Source: Flavipsychrobacter stenotrophus
GTDB lineage: Bacteria; Bacteroidota; Bacteroidia; Chitinophagales; Chitinophagaceae
DNA length: 5,523 bases
Assembly (NCBI GenBank): GCA_947371715.1
Contig: CANBQQ010000242.1
Coordinates: forward strand, 1-5,523
Reading direction: 5' to 3'
The notes under the pieces were generated by a model, which was not told the DNA's origin, ran no database searches, and saw nothing but the letters and a program-made list of their open reading frames with translations. The position numbers and the translations under genes were made by a program. Positions 1-4,455 of the stretch are shown in pieces (positions within the stretch are counted from its first letter, which is position 1; each line of letters opens with the position of its first letter).

Positions 1-30
1 TTTTTCTAAAGATAGAGGGATATCTATTGA

Positions 31-48
31 TTTACAATTAATTGTAAA
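31..48. repeat. 18-bp perfect palindrome
   Basis: The sequence tttacaattaattgtaaa is identical to its own reverse complement and lies in AT-rich DNA beyond the 3' end of the VWA gene. It has no unpaired loop, so it resembles a dimeric-regulator binding site more than a classic terminator. A weak 5-bp stem (12-16 with 23-27) sits just beside it. The role depends on the gene to the left, outside the window. Positions 1-100 hold nothing else I can call. AT-rich palindromes can arise by chance, so function is uncertain. Confidence 0.45.
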
Positions 49-100
49 CAATATAATTTCTTCAATATGTCACAAAGGTTTAAATGATCTTATAGCTCAC

Positions 101-1198
101 CTACCTCACCGTCTTCTTTTTATTCCTTTCATAATCTTCAAACACAAAACTACCCAACCCGTCCAGCGATGAATAAAAAGCCTTGCCGCCATTCACTTCT
201 GTGAAATTGCGTACAAAGTCCTGCAGGTAAGGGTCTTGCGCTATCATAAAAGTGATAACGGGTATCTTTAGTTTCCTTAACTGACCAGCCAGGTTTAGTG
301 TGCGGTTCAAGATCTTACTGTCTATGCCAAAGCTGTTCTTGTAGTACTTGTTGCCTATCTTCAGACAGGTAGGCTTACCATCAGTGATCATGAAGATCTG
401 CTTATTGGGGTTCTTTCTGCGGCGCAGCAACTCCATGGCCAGCTCAAGGCCGGCAACAGTATTGGTGTGGTAGGGACCAACCTCCAGATAGGGCAGATCT
501 TTCATTTCTATCTGCCATGCATCATTGCCAAAGACTACTATGTCCAGCGTATCCTTCGGATAGCGGGTAGTGATCAGCTCACTCAGTGCCATGGCCACGC
601 GCTTGGCAGGTGTTATTCTATCCTCTCCATACAGTATCATAGAGTGGCTGATGTCTATCATCAACACCGTAGATGTCTGTGCTTTAAAGTCGGTCTCATG
701 TATCTCCAGATCGCTCTGGTGCATGGTGAGCTTATCTATACCATGGTTGATGAATGCATTGTTGAGACTGCCTGTATAATTGATGCTTTCAGGAGCATCG
801 CCAAACTCGTATGCTCTCGTTTCCGGGTTAGGCTCATCTCCTTGCCCCGTCTTAAAGGTGCGGTGACTACCACTCTTCGACTTCTTCAACTTCCCGAATA
901 TATCTTCCAAAGATCGCTTACGGATGACCTGTTCTGTCTTGGAAGTTATCTTGAAAGTTCCATTCTGTTCATTCTCTTTTATATAGCCATTCTCCTTCAG
1001 GTCGTCGATGAAATCACCAATGCCATAGTCTTTATTGGTCAGTCCATATTGCTTATCCAACTGGCTCAGCCAGCTCAATGCCTCGCCCGCATCACCATTG
1101 GTATATTGCAGCATCTCTGTAAATACACCCAGCAGCTTATCGAACGGCGTCTTATTAGCATCTTCAGGGGTAAACTTCGAGAACAAAAATCCTTCCAT
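101..1198 (-). CDS. VWA domain-containing protein (ChlD/COG4867-like)
   Basis: This 365-residue soluble protein has a C-terminal von Willebrand factor A domain. Residues 1-90 look like a helical or winged N-terminal region. Residues 91-165 are a charged linker with a basic stretch around 94-113. The VWA fold runs from about 176 to 360. Its metal-ion-dependent adhesion site (MIDAS) looks complete: DISHS at 182-186, a threonine in HTNT near 245-247, and TDGKPT at 272-277 with D273. The order of segments and the ending (DPYLQDFV, then FEDYERNK) recall the COG4867 group of VWA proteins, which are uncharacterised. VWA proteins of this style usually act with a MoxR/ChlI-type AAA+ ATPase, with the MIDAS contacting the ATPase or its target; no such gene is in the window, so that role is inferred. 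There is no signal peptide or membrane segment, so it is probably cytoplasmic. The ATG at 1196-1198 is chosen; an in-frame TTG nine bases upstream is the only longer option nearby. Confidence 0.9.
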   Translation of the reverse strand: MEGFLFSKFTPEDANKTPFDKLLGVFTEMLQYTNGDAGEALSWLSQLDKQYGLTNKDYGIGDFIDDLKENGYIKENEQNGTFKITSKTEQVIRKRSLEDIFGKLKKSKSGSHRTFKTGQGDEPNPETRAYEFGDAPESINYTGSLNNAFINHGIDKLTMHQSDLEIHETDFKAQTSTVLMIDISHSMILYGEDRITPAKRVAMALSELITTRYPKDTLDIVVFGNDAWQIEMKDLPYLEVGPYHTNTVAGLELAMELLRRRKNPNKQIFMITDGKPTCLKIGNKYYKNSFGIDSKILNRTLNLAGQLRKLKIPVITFMIAQDPYLQDFVRNFTEVNGGKAFYSSLDGLGSFVFEDYERNKKKTVR

Positions 1199-1255
1199 AA
1201 TTATCAATTCAAAAGCACCTATTATCCCGGCAATACACCGGAATCGATCACAACA

Positions 1256-1263
1256 TAAAGTTA
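1256..1263 (-). promoter_or_regulatory. Possible -7 promoter element for the VWA gene
   Basis: Read on the minus strand this is TAACTTTA, a 7-of-8 match to the Bacteroidota -7 consensus TAnnTTTG, about 57 bases before the chosen ATG. The spot about 20 bases further upstream reads TTA rather than the preferred TTG. This is weak evidence from motif and position only. The divergent region 1199-1446 must hold the start signals of both flanking genes, and this is the best candidate I see on this strand. Confidence 0.25.
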
Positions 1264-1419
1264 GGCTCTTGCATCACAGTAAGCGTATTATTGATTTCTA
1301 TAGCGGTATTTTGTTGTTGTCTTTTTTTGTCTGAACTGTGATGGCAGTGATTGATTGATGGGCTATGAATTTGTCTTCGAAACAATGATCTAGGTTTTTA
1401 CTTTTTTTGAATCCAGCCT

Positions 1420-1427
1420 TATATTTA
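1420..1427 (+). promoter_or_regulatory. Candidate -7 promoter element for the GxxExxY gene
   Basis: TATATTTA fits the Bacteroidota -7 consensus TAnnTTTG at all but the last base and lies 19 bases before the ATG, implying a short leader of about 13 bases. The following bases (CAC) also match those after the equivalent element upstream of fabI. No clear TTG is seen at the -33 spacing. A second candidate, TAGGTTTT at 1391-1398, has a TTG 17 bases upstream at 1371-1373. Confidence 0.4.
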
Positions 1428-1446
1428 CACTTTCAATACCATTCTG

Positions 1447-1845
1447 ATGAATACGATAACAAACAACCAATATCCTGACAGTGAACTTACAGGCAAAATT
1501 ATAGGATGTGCCATGGAAGTGCATAAAGACATGGGTAATGGTTTTCAGGAAGTTATCTACCAGCGGTCTTTAGCATTAGAAATGACGCATCAGGGTTTGT
1601 CATTTAGCCGGGAACATGAAATGGATATCTATTACAAAGGAGCAATGGTAGGCACAAGAAGGGTTGATTTTCTAGTTGAAGGAAAGATTATGGTTGAATT
1701 AAAAGCAATTATAGAGTTAGAAGATGTGCATCTGGCACAAGGAATAAATTATTTAGAAGCTTACAATATGGAAGTTGGCCTGTTAATAAACTTCGGCAGT
1801 GCTAAACTTCAATTTAGGCGATTAATGAAAAAGCCCAGAAAGTAA
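1447..1845 (+). CDS. GxxExxY protein, PD-(D/E)XK nuclease-like
   Basis: This 132-residue protein belongs to the GxxExxY family, common in Bacteroidota and some other bacteria and without an established function. The family signature is at residues 32-38 (GFQEVIY), in the usual setting GNGFQE after an N-terminal helix carrying CAMEVHKDMG. The second half has a PD-(D/E)XK-like core: D74 in RRVDFLV, then E84 and K86 in VELKA, on adjacent strands. Q98 and Y102 in QGINYLEAY resemble the QxxxY motif found after the active site in some nucleases of this fold. Nuclease activity is inferred from fold signatures and is not proven for the family. It is the only plus-strand gene here and converges with porQ. 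By hand count of sampled lines it is about 33-42% GC against roughly 48-60% in sampled lines of fabI and the VWA gene, which may indicate separate origin. Length is normal for the family and the ORF is intact. Confidence 0.9.
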   Translation: MNTITNNQYPDSELTGKIIGCAMEVHKDMGNGFQEVIYQRSLALEMTHQGLSFSREHEMDIYYKGAMVGTRRVDFLVEGKIMVELKAIIELEDVHLAQGINYLEAYNMEVGLLINFGSAKLQFRRLMKKPRK

Positions 1846-1933
1846 CAATGGATATCATTCATAGTCTATCATTTAATCACTGTCATCATAGTTCAGATAA
1901 ATATCAGTGTAATCCAGGTTCATACGCTTTCCT

Positions 1934-3061
1934 CTACTCCCAATCCGGGTACTCGGCATTCCACTTTATCTTCTCTCCTGTTTTGCCCAGGCCCATTAGT
2001 TTGTTGAGGGCGAAGTTGATGCCGATCTCGTTGTATGCACCCGCTATATGGTAGTAAGAGCGCCCGTAGTGTACCTGGAACTTATTGAGATTAAGCGCCA
2101 CGCCAAATGCAAAACCGGCGGAACCTGTTTTGGTTTTTATCACCATTTCACGGCGGCGGAGATCATTATAAGATACTGTTACCATCAGGCGCTTACCCAG
2201 GCTCAGCTCGGCACCGAAAATAAAATGCCTGAACAGCTTTTCGCCAAATGAACCTTTAGATGAGGCGGTATCGTTCGATCCCAGTAATCCCGTACCAACA
2301 TTATCAGATGGATTATTGTACTGCACATCCCACTCGTACAGGTGGTGCAGGGTAGTATATACTCTTAATGGCAGGTGTTTAAATCTCTTGGAAATACCCA
2401 GCTGCAGGTCAAAAGGCAGTGGCTCAGCAGGATTGTTGGGGTTATACTTTTTTATAGTTCCACCCATATTTTTGGCTACAATACCAAAGTCTACAAGTGA
2501 TGCTGTGTCATAATAATTGATACCCACATCCATCAATACCGCCGATGCTTTGGCATCATACAAAGCTGAGCTGGCATATTTTACAGCTGCACCATAGCGC
2601 CAGTGCTGCAGATAACTGCGCGAGGCCCCAATAGTAATAGAATAATCTACCGCATGGAAGTCACCATAAACATTGCCAAGGTCATCGGTATTAGAGAATG
2701 CGCCGTAGTTAAGGTATTGTACACCGCCGAAGAAGGAAGTCTGTGTCTTTGGTGCGTAATAGCCATACTGCAGGTTCATCACCTTAATATCACCATAGAA
2801 GCTATTGTAATTCAGGCCCAGCTGATTGTGCAGACCCGGCCGCATCATAGCGGGGTTCTGCAAGGCAAGGGAAATGTCGTTTTCAGGATTGGCAACACTA
2901 ATACCGCCTAATGCGGAAACGTGAGGGGAATTGGACAGATTAAGATATTCGAAAGAAGACTGGCCGCCAACCACCTGTGCGGTAGCCAGCCCGCAAGACA
3001 GTAAGCCGGCAAATAGTAATGCGTATTTCATTCCTCTCATGGTTCTAAAACGTGTCTTCAT
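1934..3061 (-). CDS. porQ: Type IX secretion system protein PorQ
   Basis: PorQ is a PorV-like, FadL-related outer-membrane beta-barrel protein that accompanies the T9SS, the Bacteroidota machine for exporting proteins with C-terminal sorting domains. The chosen start gives 375 residues. A signal peptide covers about residues 1-28: a basic n-region with several K and R, a hydrophobic stretch from 14 to 25, and an A-x-A site before Q29. The mature start has the family pattern of a Phe/Leu-rich segment followed by PHVSALGG, then a run of NP motifs (ENDISLALQNPAMM). The rest alternates aromatic and small residues as expected of barrel strands, ending near LNKLMGLGKTGEKIKWNAEYPDWE. Longer reading to an ATG at 3139 is rejected because that codon lies in a hairpin and upstream of the candidate promoter. 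ATGs at 3040 and 3031 are also possible; the last gives the shortest, classic signal peptide (MKYALLF...). It follows fabI on the same strand, 135 bases on, probably with its own promoter. Confidence 0.93.
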   Translation of the reverse strand: MKTRFRTMRGMKYALLFAGLLSCGLATAQVVGGQSSFEYLNLSNSPHVSALGGISVANPENDISLALQNPAMMRPGLHNQLGLNYNSFYGDIKVMNLQYGYYAPKTQTSFFGGVQYLNYGAFSNTDDLGNVYGDFHAVDYSITIGASRSYLQHWRYGAAVKYASSALYDAKASAVLMDVGINYYDTASLVDFGIVAKNMGGTIKKYNPNNPAEPLPFDLQLGISKRFKHLPLRVYTTLHHLYEWDVQYNNPSDNVGTGLLGSNDTASSKGSFGEKLFRHFIFGAELSLGKRLMVTVSYNDLRRREMVIKTKTGSAGFAFGVALNLNKFQVHYGRSYYHIAGAYNEIGINFALNKLMGLGKTGEKIKWNAEYPDWE

Positions 3062-3081
3062 CCTGATTATTGCAATAAATG

Positions 3082-3089
3082 CAAAAATA
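3082..3089 (-). promoter_or_regulatory. Candidate -7 promoter element for porQ
   Basis: The minus strand reads TATTTTTG, a perfect match to the Bacteroidota -7 consensus TAnnTTTG. It lies 20 bases before the ATG at 3059-3061. The -33 position shows only TTA (19-base spacer), not TTG. A start of transcription a few bases downstream would leave the ATG at 3139 outside the message, which supports the shorter PorQ used here. Confidence 0.5.
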
Positions 3090-3114
3090 TTGGTATTCCC
3101 TTGATGACTAAATG

Positions 3115-3149
3115 AATACACCACATTGACAAAGCCCATGTGGTGTATT
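3115..3149 (-). terminator. Hairpin between fabI and porQ, probable fabI terminator
   Basis: Arms at 3115-3126 and 3138-3149 are perfect 12-bp reverse complements (aatacaccacat and atgtggtgtatt) around an 11-base loop. The hairpin starts 47 bases beyond the fabI stop codon and ends 25 bases before the candidate porQ -7 element. On the minus strand the stem is not followed by a clean U-run, so termination is less certain than the structure. Because it sits just upstream of the porQ promoter, it could instead be an operator for porQ. A smaller stem (3173-3177 with 3181-3185) lies between it and fabI. Confidence 0.5.
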
Positions 3150-3196
3150 TATATTGATTTTTGTACTCGTCTGCGTTTGTAACGCCCGAAATCACC

Positions 3197-4021
3197 TTAC
3201 AGAGTATTTGCCTTTGTAATATCTTCTACTATTGGTGTACTTACGCCGGTAAATGAGAAACCACCATCGTGGAAGAGGTTCTGCATAGTAACCATGCGGG
3301 TGTAGTCGCTGAACAGGGATACGCAGTAGTCTGCGCATTGTTCTGCACTTGCATTACCCAATGGCGACATTTTCTCTGCATAATCCAGGAATACATCGAA
3401 ACCGGCAACACCGGAACCTGCAGTAGTAACTGTTGGCGACTGAGAAACTGTATTTACCCTTACTTTCTTAGCAAAACCATAGTGATAACCAAAGCTGCGG
3501 GCAATGCTTTCCAGCATAGCCTTGGCATCAGCCATATCATTATAACCCGGGAATGCCCGCTGCGCAGCAATGTAGGTCAATGCTACTACAGAACCCCACT
3601 CGTTCAGTGCATCGGCCTTTTTAGCAGATTGCAATACACGGTGCAGAGAAAGAGCAGAAATATCAAGCGTCTTTAAGAAATTCTCATAATTAGTTTCTGT
3701 GTAAGAGAAATTCTTGCGCACATTAGGCGACATGCCTATGGAGTGCAGCATGAAATCCAGCTTACCGCCATGTATTTCCATTGCTTTCTGCATCAGGTTA
3801 TCCAGGTCGGCAGTAGAGGTAGCATCAGCAGGTATTACTTCCGCATTACACAGCTTAGCCAGTTCATTGATCTTGCCCATACGCAGGGCTATGGGAGCGT
3901 TAGAGAGTGTTATTTCCGCACCCTCAGCCACGCAGGCCAGTGCAGTTTTCCATGCAATTGAGCGCTCGTCGAGTGCCCCGAATATGATACCTTTTTTTCC
4001 TTTCAGCAGTTGGTGAGCCAT
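3197..4021 (-). CDS. fabI: Enoyl-[acyl-carrier-protein] reductase FabI
   Basis: FabI catalyses the last step of each fatty-acid elongation cycle, reducing trans-2-enoyl-ACP to acyl-ACP with NAD(P)H in the cytoplasm. The 274-residue length is normal for the family, an SDR-type Rossmann fold. The nucleotide-binding loop is at 15-24 (GALDERSIAW), in place of the G-x5-SIA pattern of Escherichia coli FabI. The HSIGMSPN segment is at 93-100. The catalytic region is intact: Y150 in LTYIAAQRA, then Y160 and K167 in the Y-x6-K arrangement (GYNDMADAK), which identifies FabI rather than a generic SDR with Y-x3-K. After RVNTVS the sequence is QSPT, where E. coli has AGPI; as far as I recall this is usual for the Bacteroidota branch. 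The C-terminus has NLFHDGGFSFTGVS, the usual final FabI segment. The ATG at 4019-4021 follows a candidate promoter by 23 bases. It appears to be transcribed alone. Confidence 0.96.
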   Translation of the reverse strand: MAHQLLKGKKGIIFGALDERSIAWKTALACVAEGAEITLSNAPIALRMGKINELAKLCNAEVIPADATSTADLDNLMQKAMEIHGGKLDFMLHSIGMSPNVRKNFSYTETNYENFLKTLDISALSLHRVLQSAKKADALNEWGSVVALTYIAAQRAFPGYNDMADAKAMLESIARSFGYHYGFAKKVRVNTVSQSPTVTTAGSGVAGFDVFLDYAEKMSPLGNASAEQCADYCVSLFSDYTRMVTMQNLFHDGGFSFTGVSTPIVEDITKANTL

Positions 4022-4044
4022 ATAATTGTATTGTTTACGAGGTG

Positions 4045-4052
4045 TAAATATA
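4045..4052 (-). promoter_or_regulatory. Candidate -7 promoter element for fabI
   Basis: The minus strand reads TATATTTA, fitting TAnnTTTG except for the last base, 23 bases before the fabI ATG. A TTA lies about 20 bases upstream at the -33 spacing. The extended string TATATTTACAC also occurs upstream of the GxxExxY gene at 1420-1430, which supports a common promoter type in this genome. Motif-based only. Confidence 0.45.
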
Positions 4053-4114
4053 GTAAAATAGGAGGAGTGGGGTAATTAGATACAAATTTAACCACTAACC
4101 GAATCTCAGTTTGG

Positions 4115-4131
4115 CGTAATCTCCGATTACG
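4115..4131 (-). terminator. Short hairpin abutting the small membrane protein's stop codon
   Basis: Arms cgtaatc (4115-4121) and gattacg (4125-4131) pair perfectly around a 3-base loop, directly against the TGA stop at 4132-4134. This may mark the 3' end of the transcript carrying the secreted protein and the small membrane protein. No U-run follows directly on the minus strand, so it may protect or pause the RNA rather than terminate it. Confidence 0.35.
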
Positions 4132-4452
4132 TCATTCCGGTAGGCAAAAGCAAAGCCACGCTAATCTGACAATACAAACAACAAATCCGGTTATGGCAAA
4201 CAATGACATAGACCTATATTTTCTTCTTGTGAGTAGAGAGAATATTGCAAATAGAATAGCAAATAATATATTCACAAATACTAATGCCGTAACCATATCA
4301 TCGCTCACCTGCCTTTCTATCTCAGTGTCCCATTCGTATTTATAGGGCGACAGGATAGTAAAAAAGGCCGTGAGTAAAAGAAGCGCCCACAAGACTATCC
4401 ATAACATGATCTTTTCTGCCATCCCGCTCTCCGCTCTCTTTCCCGCTCTCAT
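4132..4452 (-). CDS. Small three-helix membrane protein, unknown function
   Basis: I do not recognise the family of this 106-residue protein. It has three strongly hydrophobic segments at about 16-34, 54-74 and 83-104, separated by an acidic stretch (EWDTEIERQVSDD, 40-52) and a basic one (TRRKYR, 75-80), the pattern of a small inner-membrane protein. It ends two residues after the third helix. The basic patch between helices 2 and 3 suggests that loop is cytoplasmic and the acidic loop periplasmic. The ATG at 4450-4452 starts only 3 bases after the stop codon of the upstream secreted protein, suggesting co-transcription and perhaps translational coupling. A second ATG at 4420-4422 (96 residues, starting MAEKIMLW) fits the first helix equally well. 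The ten residues between (MRAGKRAESG) are encoded by a repetitive heptamer tract, so the shorter form may be the real one. No function is proposed. Confidence 0.65.
   Translation of the reverse strand: MRAGKRAESGMAEKIMLWIVLWALLLLTAFFTILSPYKYEWDTEIERQVSDDMVTALVFVNILFAILFAIFSLLTRRKYRSMSLFAITGFVVCIVRLAWLCFCLPE
4424..4449. repeat. Three copies of a heptamer, ccgctct
   Basis: Copies lie at 4424-4430, 4431-4437 and 4443-4449; the first two are in tandem and the third follows 5 bases later. They read AGAGCGG on the coding strand and form a purine-rich tract between the two possible start codons of the small membrane protein. This looks like a slippage repeat; a role in ribosome loading is possible but unsupported. 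Confidence 0.6.
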
Positions 4453-4455
4453 TTT

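Noticed and set aside
467..1258. 263-residue plus-strand open frame opposite the VWA gene
   Set aside because: It is antisense to a clearly recognisable VWA protein, has no family features, and its hydrophobic and Cys-rich composition is typical of a shadow frame.
1272..1343. 9-bp inverted repeat catcacagt / actgtgatg in the divergent intergenic region
   Set aside because: Arms are separated by 54 bases and short; chance occurrence is likely, and no promoter is arranged around it.
101..1845. VWA gene plus GxxExxY nuclease-like gene as a new defence system
   Set aside because: They are divergently transcribed with 248 bases between them, differ in composition, and lack any ATPase, sensor or mobile context in view. 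Neighbourhood alone does not support a system.
1846..1933. Possible bidirectional terminator between the convergent GxxExxY and porQ genes
   Set aside because: Termination is expected here, but the best stem I find (cactg 1878-1882 with cagtg 1905-1909) is only 5 bp with a 22-base loop and no T-run.
1848..2054. 68-residue plus-strand open frame following the GxxExxY gene
   Set aside because: Mostly antisense to the porQ 3' end, with no conserved features or start signal.
3269..3676. 135-residue plus-strand open frame opposite fabI
   Set aside because: Lies wholly within fabI on the other strand and shows no recognisable domain; fabI is certain.
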